Shown here piece after piece: positions 57,194 to 64,000 of a stretch of DNA of 64,000 bases (position 1 is the stretch's first letter; every line of letters begins with the position of its first letter). The stretch is taken from the NCBI GenBank assembly GCA_024231855.1, contig JAAEQD010000208.1, positions 56,424 to 120,423 on the forward strand. The letters are read 5' to 3'. The notes under the pieces are model-generated. The model made no database searches, was not told where the DNA came from, and worked only from the letters and a program-made list of their open reading frames with translations. This DNA is from Candidatus Zixiibacteriota bacterium (lineage in GTDB: Bacteria; Zixibacteria; MSB-5A5; UBA10806; 4484-95). Made by a program: the position numbers and the translations under genes.

Positions 57194-58522
57194 ATGAGAC
57201 AAACTCTATTGTTGTTAAGTATTTTTACACTCATTGTTTTTACGAGTGCTCTTGCAGTTGTACCGCAAAACTTCAGTTATCAGGGGTATATCACCGATCC
57301 TCAAGGTGACCCACTTGAGGGTCAGCAATTAATCAAGTTCAATATCTATGCCGATGATTCCGGGGATTCCCTGCTTTGGTCGAGTGATTTCCAGGTAATT
57401 GATATCTTGCAGGGTTATTTTGATATCATTCTGGGAGCAGATCCTATGGATCCGTTGCCTGGAAACCTGTTCTCGGATAATCCTGCTTGTCATCTTGGCA
57501 TTACCGTCAGTACCGACCAGGAACATGATTTAATTCCTTTAGTTAGCGTGCCATATACATTTAAGTCACAAAACGCCGATATGGCTGAGAGAGTTGCTCG
57601 GGGTCGCGACCTGTACCATAATATCATGGATGTCAATCCAAACTCGGTAACATCGGTTTATTTCATCGCCCATAACGATAACCCGGATGTCACATTGTAT
57701 CTGTACGGCGATGAGTTTCAGGGCGCGTTACCGGAACACACCCATACCGGTAATAATGCCCATGCCCATAATATCACAGGAACCGTGGAATCGTCATCGG
57801 TAAGCCATACGCATTCATATTCCGGAACTTCAGCCAGCTCAAGCGCGTCACATTCGCATTCCGCGTCTTCGGGTAACTACAATCTCTCCCATTCGCACAC
57901 AGGTTCATCAAATTCCGTCAGCGTCAGCCATGGTCATACAGCGTCAACAACCAGTGGCGGCGAACATCATCATGACTTCGTTTTTTACGGAATCCAAAGT
58001 GGACTATTTTTATTCCATTATCCTCATGGGGACCACCAGCTTGCGGCTCATGGAACACCGAATCAAATAGCAACGGCTTCTGTTGAACACAATCAAAGCA
58101 GTCACGGCCATACCTTGAACGTAAATAGCGGTGGCGGTAGTCATTCGCATTCAATCTCTGTTGGAAGCTGGGGCGGCAATCACTCCCATTCGGTCACAGT
58201 TAATAGCGCTAGTGCCTCGCATAGCCACAGTTATTCAGGAACAACCGGAGCCCATAGCGTTAATCATTCGCACAGCTTTACCGGATCGGCGTCATCGACC
58301 GGCAGCGGCTTGAGCGCGGAAGGGATTTCCTCGGCCGGCTTGCCGTCGGATGTTTCAATTTATATCGATGAAATATTGGCTTACGGTCCGTTTACCGGAG
58401 ATTTTACCACCGGCGCGCTTGACCTGAGCTCCTATGTTTCGACCGCGGGTGAATATACCATTGAACTGCGTGAAGAAGGTGGAACCGGCGGCCGATTGAC
58501 ATATAACCTGTTTGTCGAATAA
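57194..58522 (+). CDS. Cassette K: YQG-domain fibre with histidine/serine-rich repeats
   Basis: 442 residues. Signal peptide (LLLSIFTLIVFTSALA), YQG domain ~22-125 (FSYQGYITDPQGDPLEG, HLGITVSTDQEHDLIPLVSV). Residues ~178-380 carry about 20 short repeats ending in H-x-H (HTHTGNNAHAHN, SHSHSASSG, GNHSHSVTV, SASHSHSYSG), interrupted by HHHDFVFYGIQSG. In the phage T4 long-tail-fibre tip (gp37) HxH motifs line up metal ions along a trimeric fibre, and the pattern here suggests the same. The C-terminal ~65 residues (DVSIYIDEIL, FTTGALDLSSYV, GEYTIELREEG) look like the beta cap common to collar-type fibre ends. The ribosome binding site is a GGGGG run. The partner gene follows after 16 bases. Confidence 0.78.
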   Translation: MRQTLLLLSIFTLIVFTSALAVVPQNFSYQGYITDPQGDPLEGQQLIKFNIYADDSGDSLLWSSDFQVIDILQGYFDIILGADPMDPLPGNLFSDNPACHLGITVSTDQEHDLIPLVSVPYTFKSQNADMAERVARGRDLYHNIMDVNPNSVTSVYFIAHNDNPDVTLYLYGDEFQGALPEHTHTGNNAHAHNITGTVESSSVSHTHSYSGTSASSSASHSHSASSGNYNLSHSHTGSSNSVSVSHGHTASTTSGGEHHHDFVFYGIQSGLFLFHYPHGDHQLAAHGTPNQIATASVEHNQSSHGHTLNVNSGGGSHSHSISVGSWGGNHSHSVTVNSASASHSHSYSGTTGAHSVNHSHSFTGSASSTGSGLSAEGISSAGLPSDVSIYIDEILAYGPFTGDFTTGALDLSSYVSTAGEYTIELREEGGTGGRLTYNLFVE

Positions 58523-58538
58523 TCGGGGGAGAATGAAG

Positions 58539-59171
58539 ATGAGAAAAATTATTGTAATACTTGTCTTGCTCCTTTCGATTAGTCCTCCATTGCTCTCGCA
58601 GCAATATGTCATTCAACGTCATGTGATCGGCTCAGGCGGTGGACCTACCGGATCAGATAATTACCAAATAAACGGTACAATTGGACAACCGATAGTGGGG
58701 GCGACATCATCGGAGAACTATTCGATCGAAGCCGGATATTGGGTTGGCAGCGGTCCTCCACCACCGGGTTGTTACGAGTATCTGCCCGGTGATGTGAACA
58801 TGGCTAATGGTGCCTGGCCGCCAAGCGCTATTGGTGGTGATGTTACATTTCTAGTGAATTATTTTCGGGGGATGCCATCGAGCCAACCATGTTTGCTGTA
58901 CAACCCGTTAGCAATCATAGCCCCGATATGTTTGTGGGCTTCAGCTGATGCCAATGGTGATTGTAACATCATCGGTAGCGATGTGACGAAAATGGTTAAT
59001 TATTTCAGGGGTCTATCTGATTTAGAATGGTGCTCAGAGTATGATCCTTGCTGGCCCACAACTGCTGATCTACCTCCCGAGGCGCCACCGGGCTGGCCGA
59101 ATTGCGTTGATCCCTGTCCCCCTGAACCGGTAACTGATGGGATTATTGAACAAAAATCGATCGGCAAATAG
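58539..59171 (+). CDS. Cassette K partner: GTIGQP/GYW plus dockerin-like protein
   Basis: 210 residues from the ATG at 58539; an ATG at 58533 is too close to the GGGGGAG site. Signal peptide (IIVILVLLLSISPPLLSQ). RHVIGSGGG, GTIGQPIVGA, EAGYW, then the dockerin-like module EYLPGDVNMANGAWPP, GGDVTFLVNYF, ADANGDCNIIGSD, WPNC. Relative to its sisters it has ~10 extra residues between the two halves (LYNPLAIIAPICLW) and a longer Pro-rich tail after WPNC. Confidence 0.8.
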   Translation: MRKIIVILVLLLSISPPLLSQQYVIQRHVIGSGGGPTGSDNYQINGTIGQPIVGATSSENYSIEAGYWVGSGPPPPGCYEYLPGDVNMANGAWPPSAIGGDVTFLVNYFRGMPSSQPCLLYNPLAIIAPICLWASADANGDCNIIGSDVTKMVNYFRGLSDLEWCSEYDPCWPTTADLPPEAPPGWPNCVDPCPPEPVTDGIIEQKSIGK

Positions 59172-59197
59172 TAATCTGCCAGAAATCTAAATTATCC

Positions 59198-59225
59198 AGA
59201 GGCGGTTTAAAGCCGCCTCTTTTTA
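59198..59225 (+). terminator. Terminator of cassette K
   Basis: AGAGGCGG pairs with CCGCCTCT around TTTAAAG, followed by TTTTATT. Confidence 0.9.
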
Positions 59226-59262
59226 TTGCATTAACTTAATACCTAACAGAAATATTTAATAC

Positions 59263-59290
59263 TTGACTTGTGATATTATTATCCTATTTT
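59263..59290 (+). promoter_or_regulatory. Possible promoter of the following dockerin gene
   Basis: TTGACT (59263-59268), a 16-base spacer and TATTTT (59285-59290), leader ~85 bases. Confidence 0.4.
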
Positions 59291-59381
59291 TAATAATTGA
59301 CATCTTTGGATTAGTAAATGTGATGAGTAATGATTGCTTCAAATCATTTATGACCTCATCATTCCTTCAGCGGAGGCGCAA

Positions 59382-60920
59382 ATGAGTAAATCTATTAAAG
59401 CATTATTAATGATTTTATGCTTATTAACTACATTAAATTATTCGGCATTGGCTCAACAATCATTGTTTAATGGCTGTTCGTCGGCCGGCCGGCTCAATCA
59501 GCCTGTCTGGTTCAACTGCGACTTGCGCGATACTATGGGATTTTCAGCCGATGAGGCAGTCGTGCATTACATGGCCCAGGGCGGGACATCTTTCAGTCAT
59601 ATCACAATGACCGCCATTAATGAAGCTCCCTATTACACGGATACTTATGAGGCCAGTATAGTCCTATCGGAGAACCCGAATAACCTTCAATATTATTTCA
59701 GCGCTGACTCCGATTCGTTGAGAGCTACGCAGTCGCCAAAAAATACGAATAATCAATTTCCACCATCCATGTATAAATACGCGCCGTTCGCGAACGATCC
59801 GATTGGTGATGCTGAAAGCCCCGCCGGGAATTGGCTGGATTTAACCGGCAGCGGCATGACATATTCTGACACCAGGATCTATGGCTATTTGGAGAATGTC
59901 GGCGGCACCTGGCCATTAAGCGAGGGATATTTCACTTATTTCGCCTATGGTCTCGGTTTCGTTGTCACCGCCGGGGATGATTCGGTGTTTTACGCGTTGG
60001 CTTATGCCGATGTCCCACTGCTTCTGTCAACGGGATTATATAAGATCGGCCTGTCTGATTCATCGTTTACCCAAATAGGAAATATCAGCGCTTCGGTAAC
60101 CGGCAGCCGGCTTCACATGGCCTGCGATTTTTCCGAATTCGAAAGCGATCCCGACTGGCCCGGTTGGCCGCCACCAGACGGTTTCCTGGTTTCGATGGGA
60201 GCCTCGATAACAGCCGGTCTATCGAGCCAGACGTTTAACGATTTTACAACCGGTACTTTCTATGAACCTCTGACTCTTTATGAGGATTTCAACACCAATA
60301 CCGCGCCGGTTCTAGATTCATATTCACTGGAATTGGATCCCGATGTGGGTATCGATGCTACGGTCAACTATCTCGACTCTGATAATAACCTGCCATTGAT
60401 TAGCAATTTTTATCTGGATTTCTCTACATTTGATATGAATAGCTACGATCATATCTACAGCGATAATTCCGAATTCGAAACCTCGCTATCATGGCCCGGT
60501 GATGGTTTATACTATTACTATTTCGAATTCTCCGATGGCGTCGATACGGTAACCACGCCGCTTGATTCAATCGAGATTGGCACCGAACTTTATGAGTATT
60601 TACCGGGCGATGTCACGATGTACAGCGGAGGTTGGCCCCCAAATATTATTGGCGCGGACGTCACGTATTTCGTTAATTTCTTCAGAGGTTTTCCTACCAG
60701 CATACCCTGCTATCTGGATGGTTTCTGGTGTTCCGCCGATTGCAACGGCGATTGTGTCGTTATCGGAAGCGATATTACCAAGTTGGTGAACTATTTCAGA
60801 GGTCAAACAGACCTGTCCTACTGCCCCGACTACCCAACCGCCTGGCCGACACCTGAATTTCTACCTCCGGGACCGCCGCCGGGCTGGCCCAATTGCGATG
60901 TTATTGAATTCAACGAATAA
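59382..60920 (+). CDS. Secreted protein of unknown fold with C-terminal dockerin-like module
   Basis: 512 residues from the ATG at 59382 (GCGGAGG upstream; an earlier in-frame start at 59334 lacks a site). Signal peptide (KALLMILCLLTTLNYSALAQ). Residues ~25-120 look like a beta-sandwich (EAVVHYMAQGGTSFSHITM, NPNNLQYYFSADSD). Residues ~125-300 form a second beta-rich domain (AGNWLDLTGSGMTYSDTRIY, YFTYFAYGLGFVV, LHMACDFSEFESD) that I cannot place. A fibronectin/Ig-like stretch (TNTAPVLDSYSLELDPDVG) leads to the dockerin-like module (EYLPGDVTMYSGGWPP, GADVTYFVNFF, ADCNGDCVVIGSD, WPNCD). In the calcium loop the first aspartate is followed by Cys rather than Ala or Thr. Confidence 0.75.
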   Translation: MSKSIKALLMILCLLTTLNYSALAQQSLFNGCSSAGRLNQPVWFNCDLRDTMGFSADEAVVHYMAQGGTSFSHITMTAINEAPYYTDTYEASIVLSENPNNLQYYFSADSDSLRATQSPKNTNNQFPPSMYKYAPFANDPIGDAESPAGNWLDLTGSGMTYSDTRIYGYLENVGGTWPLSEGYFTYFAYGLGFVVTAGDDSVFYALAYADVPLLLSTGLYKIGLSDSSFTQIGNISASVTGSRLHMACDFSEFESDPDWPGWPPPDGFLVSMGASITAGLSSQTFNDFTTGTFYEPLTLYEDFNTNTAPVLDSYSLELDPDVGIDATVNYLDSDNNLPLISNFYLDFSTFDMNSYDHIYSDNSEFETSLSWPGDGLYYYYFEFSDGVDTVTTPLDSIEIGTELYEYLPGDVTMYSGGWPPNIIGADVTYFVNFFRGFPTSIPCYLDGFWCSADCNGDCVVIGSDITKLVNYFRGQTDLSYCPDYPTAWPTPEFLPPGPPPGWPNCDVIEFNE

Positions 60921-60955
60921 ATCGAATTGAACTGCTTAAACAGAAATCTCAAGTG

Positions 60956-60981
60956 AAAAGCCCCGCCAGTCGGGGTTTTTT
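60956..60981 (+). terminator. Intrinsic terminator
   Basis: CCCCG pairs with CGGGG around CCAGT, flanked by AAAAG upstream and TTTTTT downstream. Confidence 0.85.
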
Positions 60982-61038
60982 ACCAGGATTAACATAGATC
61001 ACATACTCCCTTAAAATAAATAAAATTTGAAATAAACA

Positions 61039-61068
61039 TTGACATGATCGATCCAGTTAGTCTATATT
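61039..61068 (+). promoter_or_regulatory. Promoter of cassette M
   Basis: TTGACA (61039-61044), an 18-base spacer and TATATT (61063-61068). Predicted start near 61075, giving a ~232-base leader. Confidence 0.6.
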
Positions 61069-61306
61069 GTGACATCAAAGATCAATTTCATTGACTTGAA
61101 TTTGGCTGTTCCGCAACAAGTCATGCTAAAATATTAAATATTCTCATTTAGCCATCGGTTTGATGGGTGAGGAAAGTCGTTTAGAGAGCGTTTATTTAAA
61201 ATAGTCATCACTCAATTGCAGGGCAAAAGGAGGATTTAAACTTAGGAATAAGGAAACATAGCTGTTACAGACACTGCGCGAATTATAATTTAAAAAGGAA
61301 GTAATC

Positions 61307-63847
61307 ATGAGATTTAGATGTAAAGAACTTATCTGTGTTTTAGTAGTATTGCTTTGCAATATAATACCTGCATTTGCTGAAGTACCCAGTACAATCGGCT
61401 ACCAGGGACGATTGCTCACTGCGGATGGAGAGCCGTTTGACGGTAATCTATCGATATCTTTCAGTATCTTTGACGCGGAGGAAGACGGAACTGAGCTCTG
61501 GATCGAGACACAAGATGTCTTCGTGGTCGATAGTTTTTTCGACGTGTTTCTTGGAAGCGTCACTCCTCTCGATCTGACAGTGTTTGGCGCGCCGGCTGAT
61601 GAGTTATTTTTGCAGGTTCAGGTTTTGGGAGAGTTGCCGATGTCGCCCCGGCTCAGGTTTGGCAGCGTACCGTTCTCATCGGCGGCCCAGGGAGTTAGAG
61701 GCGATATTGAAACAGAGCCTGGCAAATTGACAATTGAAACCGAAATCGTAGCAATGAATCTCAGAAGCGTGTCCGGCAGTGATACCGCCTCCGTCATTCT
61801 CCGCGCCGACGATGGTAGATCGGCCGACGTATCCATTGAAACCGAAATCGTGGCAATGAATCTCAGAAGCGTGTCCGGCGGCGATACCGCCTCTGTCATT
61901 CTCCGAGCCGACGACGGTAAATCGGCTAATGTATTCATTGAAACCGAAATCGTGGCGATGAATCTCAGAAGCGCGGCTGGCGGCGATACTACTACTCTGG
62001 ATCTCAAGGCTGATAGCAGCGGTTCAGAGCTTCGTATGAATAAAAGTGAGCTAGTTGACGCGGTACTGGCGGTTAGTTCCGATCCCGATAGCGGTGGAGC
62101 AAGGCTTAGCATGGAATCTCATGATGCTGCAATGAGTATCATCAATAATATGCGGGCTATCGCTCCCGGGGGAGATTCATCAGGGATAACGGTTAGAGCC
62201 GATAGCGGTGGAACGAGCAACAGCAACTTTACGGTCGATTCGTTTTTTGATATTACATATAGCATCGATATGGAGACATCCAGAGAGGGTTCGAATTTGG
62301 CGGTGTCAAACATCGGATCCAGCGGCGAGGATGGAGTCTCGATAGATGTAGATGATGAAGGTTCGTCTCTTCGCATGAACAAAGGCGAATTGACAGACGC
62401 TATTGCTTCCGGGGTTACCGTTGTGGCCGATAGCGGGGGGACCAGAAACAGTAATTTTACGGTCGATTCATTTTTTGATATTACTTATAGCATCGATATG
62501 GAAACCTCTCCGGACGGCTCTAACCTGGCTATTTCCAATATCGGTTCCAGCGGTGAGGATGGAGTCTCGATAGATGTAGATGATGAAGGTTCGTCTCTTC
62601 GCATGAACAAAGGCGAATTGATAGACGCTATGGCCTCGGAGATAGCAGATAATGCCGGGAGTGCAAGCATTAGTCGCAGGGCGGCTCGCACCGGTCGTAA
62701 TCCGCAGACAGGGGCGACGATCAATTTGGAGGCAAGTACTATCTTGAATGATACTACTGGAGGTAGCTTTACTCTGAGACGGCTTGATGATGACTCTGAT
62801 GGCGATGTATTAACCGATATGCTGGTTACGGGTGACAGCGCCTCGTTTCGTTGCTTGAGTAAAGCGGATGCCAAGAGGGCGCTTGAAGCATTAGTCACCA
62901 GTACATCTGTCGGTTTAACCTTAATCGATTCTACCTTAAATGACAGTGGTCTGATCGACCTGCGTATTGATGATAGTGGCGGTAGTGGCGTCTCTATAAG
63001 GTCGGCAAAGAAGGTTGCGAGATTTAAAGCCGGTGCTGCTCTTGCAAGCTCCGTGAATATCATATCGAGTGAAGAGCGCGATGGGGCATACCTTGGCCTT
63101 GGCGGCGAGTTGGATCGTTTCGTGGAAATTGTCGTTGATTCCGCTAGTTCTAATCTCGTCTTTAGCGACACACTGGGTGATACGACATTGGTGCTAAGAC
63201 ACCATGAGGGAGCAGACGGTAGCGTCACAGGGAGAATTAGAGTTATTGCTCCCAACACGGGAACCGGAATGCCGTCAAGCAATGTTGCAATCGCTGATTT
63301 GGATTCGGATGGACTGATGGATCTTCAGGTTGACGGCAATGTTGGTATAGGTACCGATAGACCGAATATGACCCTGGATGTGAGGGGTGAAATCGGCAAC
63401 AACTCAGTTGTTTACCACAGCGATAAACGTTGGAAGAAAAATATCAATACAATTCCAGACGCCTTGAATAAGGTAAATCAACTTCGTGGTGTTAGTTTCG
63501 ATTGGCGTAAAGATGAATTCAGCGACATGAATTTCTCCAACGGCAGGCAGATAGGTCTGATAGCTCAAGAGGTTGAGGCTGTGATTCCCGAACTTGTCAG
63601 AACCGATAAAGATGGCTATAAATCAGTCGAATACGCCGACCTCGTTGCTGTTTTAATCGAAGCGGTCAAAGAGCAACAAAAGACTATTAAAAACCTGCAG
63701 TCGGAAATAACTGAAGCAAGATACGCCAATAAACAGGTGCAAAGCTTACAATCACAGGTAAACCAGATGCAAACTCTGATTCGTACATTCATGTCGGAAC
63801 AACAAAACTCGGGAAATTTAAAAGCTGATTTATCCGCCAGTCGATAA
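61307..63847 (+). CDS. Cassette M: YQG-domain fibre with S74 intramolecular chaperone domain
   Basis: 846 residues behind AAAAAGGAAG. Signal peptide ends PAFA. YQG domain ~25-130 (IGYQGRLLTADGEPFDGNLS, LFLQVQVLGELPMSPRLRFG). The middle has internal duplications: a 34-residue unit ETEIVAMNLRSVSG-type three times from ~144, and a 76-residue unit (NSNFTVDSFFDITYSIDMET, SIDVDDEGSSLRMNKGEL) twice. After VGIGTDRPNMTLDV comes the best S74 domain of the window: SDKRWKKNINTI from Ser705, LRGVSFDWRKDEF, GLIAQEVEAVIPELV and SVEYADLVAVLIEAVKE, followed by a coiled coil. In phage fibres this domain assembles the trimer and then cleaves itself at the conserved Ser. The partner gene follows after 13 bases. 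Confidence 0.87.
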   Translation: MRFRCKELICVLVVLLCNIIPAFAEVPSTIGYQGRLLTADGEPFDGNLSISFSIFDAEEDGTELWIETQDVFVVDSFFDVFLGSVTPLDLTVFGAPADELFLQVQVLGELPMSPRLRFGSVPFSSAAQGVRGDIETEPGKLTIETEIVAMNLRSVSGSDTASVILRADDGRSADVSIETEIVAMNLRSVSGGDTASVILRADDGKSANVFIETEIVAMNLRSAAGGDTTTLDLKADSSGSELRMNKSELVDAVLAVSSDPDSGGARLSMESHDAAMSIINNMRAIAPGGDSSGITVRADSGGTSNSNFTVDSFFDITYSIDMETSREGSNLAVSNIGSSGEDGVSIDVDDEGSSLRMNKGELTDAIASGVTVVADSGGTRNSNFTVDSFFDITYSIDMETSPDGSNLAISNIGSSGEDGVSIDVDDEGSSLRMNKGELIDAMASEIADNAGSASISRRAARTGRNPQTGATINLEASTILNDTTGGSFTLRRLDDDSDGDVLTDMLVTGDSASFRCLSKADAKRALEALVTSTSVGLTLIDSTLNDSGLIDLRIDDSGGSGVSIRSAKKVARFKAGAALASSVNIISSEERDGAYLGLGGELDRFVEIVVDSASSNLVFSDTLGDTTLVLRHHEGADGSVTGRIRVIAPNTGTGMPSSNVAIADLDSDGLMDLQVDGNVGIGTDRPNMTLDVRGEIGNNSVVYHSDKRWKKNINTIPDALNKVNQLRGVSFDWRKDEFSDMNFSNGRQIGLIAQEVEAVIPELVRTDKDGYKSVEYADLVAVLIEAVKEQQKTIKNLQSEITEARYANKQVQSLQSQVNQMQTLIRTFMSEQQNSGNLKADLSASR
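61736..62030 (+). repeat. 102-base tandem coding repeat
   Basis: GAAACCGAAATCGT recurs at 61736, 61838 and 61940, exactly 102 bases apart, with few differences between the first two copies; it encodes a 34-residue unit. Confidence 0.85.
62190..62640 (+). repeat. 228-base coding duplication
   Basis: Two copies offset by 228 bases (76 codons). A stretch beginning GAGGATGGAGTCTCGATAGA (62327 and 62555) is identical for about 67 bases. This points to recent duplication or gene conversion. Confidence 0.85.
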
Positions 63848-63860
63848 ACGGAGGTATGTT

Positions 63861-64000
63861 TTGAAAATAATTAAATTTAATCTGATAATAATACTTTTGG
63901 TTGCGTCGATTGCCTCCGCTCAGAACTACCAAATAGATTGGCACGTGATTGCCTCGGGCGGTGGACACATCGAATCAGACAATTATTCACTGGACGGCAC
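63861..64000 (+). CDS. Cassette M partner: N-terminus of a GTIGQP/GYW protein (partial)
   Basis: A TTG start at 63861 behind GGAGGT, 13 bases after the fibre gene; the ATG at 63856 leads to a stop after one codon. The visible 46 residues are a signal peptide (IIKFNLIIILLVASIASAQ) and NYQIDWHVIASGGGHIESDN, then SLDGT, the same opening as the five other partners. The dockerin-like module would lie beyond the window. Confidence 0.8.
   Translation, partial: MKIIKFNLIIILLVASIASAQNYQIDWHVIASGGGHIESDNYSLDG

Larger units (their letters stand above)
60921..61306. other. 386-base intergenic region: terminator, promoter and long structured leader
   Basis: Holds a terminator (60956-60981), a promoter (61039-61068) and a ~232-base leader with two inverted repeats: TGACTTG/CAAGTCA (61092-61123) and CCATC/GATGG (61152-61166). 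No reading frame is credible. No known riboswitch was identified. Confidence 0.5.

Noticed and set aside
4920..60920. Type IX secretion C-terminal sorting domain on the large surface proteins
   Set aside because: C-termini end in dockerin-like modules, coiled coils or other domains. The beta-sandwich ending with a KxxK-type segment was not seen.
61168..61180. RNase P RNA signature GAGGAAAGTC
   Set aside because: Only this short string matches. None of the other conserved regions of RNase P RNA lie within the next ~400 bases, which hold a protein gene.
61195..61306. c-di-GMP-I (GEMM) riboswitch, suggested by AGGGCAAA and AGCTGTTACAG
   Set aside because: The tetraloop-receptor segment (GACGCAAAGCC-like) and the matching stems are missing.
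62485..63282. Minus-strand open frame of 265 codons inside the S74 fibre gene
   Set aside because: Low-complexity Ser/Pro/Leu composition, antisense to a well-supported gene, no ribosome binding site.
30293..64000. Prophage
   Set aside because: S74 and tail-collar domains occur, but every such protein has a Sec signal peptide. No capsid, portal, terminase, integrase, lysis or attachment site was seen.

Overview
This window comes from a Gram-negative, diderm bacterium. It carries a TonB-dependent outer-membrane receptor, an outer-membrane beta-barrel, a lipobox lipoprotein, an MscS-type channel and many Sec signal peptides. GC content is moderate (mid-40s % by eye) and genes start behind strong AGGAGG-type ribosome binding sites. 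A dockerin-like module repeated throughout, together with a eukaryotic-type citrate synthase, suggests a lineage of the FCB assemblage such as candidate division Zixibacteria. That assignment is inference from recalled sequence style, not a computed result.

Left part (1-16.4 kb): the start of a secreted protein on the minus strand (1-130); an operon of ECF sigma factor, zinc-finger anti-sigma factor and exported TPR/CHAT protease-like protein with a DNRLRE domain inserted in it (414-4759); a giant minus-strand surface protein of about 2,525 residues (4878-12455) with three dockerin-like and two cohesin-like modules; then a TonB receptor (13170-15227) flanked on both sides by relics of its own leader, one of them fused to a piece of a PAS-domain kinase. 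A tRNA-Leu(UAA) follows.

Middle part (16.2-30.2 kb): signalling and housekeeping genes. These are a hybrid histidine kinase whose former membrane N-terminus is cut off by stop codons, a five-PAS/GAF/LuxR-type regulator, an LRR-Roco GTPase, a YbdG-type mechanosensitive channel, a candidate small RNA with its own consensus promoter and terminator, tRNA-Gly(GCC), and citrate synthase with a perfect CRP/FNR-type palindrome upstream.

Right part (30.2-64 kb): a surface-protein island, and the most unusual content of the window. Eight exported proteins share an N-terminal 'YQG' domain and then carry fibre-like repeats and phage tail-fibre C-termini (S74 intramolecular chaperone, tail collar, coiled coil). 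Six of them are followed after 9-16 bases by a small exported partner made of a GTIGQP/GYW domain and a dockerin-like module. Interspersed are other dockerin-bearing secreted proteins (beta-helix, a TIM-barrel-like putative glycosidase, an unknown domain and one broken gene), an outer-membrane barrel and a MORN lipoprotein. Most units are punctuated by GGGGCTTTTTT terminators, several of which are followed within 2-3 bases by the next TTGACA-like promoter element. The giant cohesin-like protein at 4.9-12.5 kb could be the scaffold that dockerin-bearing partners dock to. This is a testable hypothesis, not something the sequence proves.
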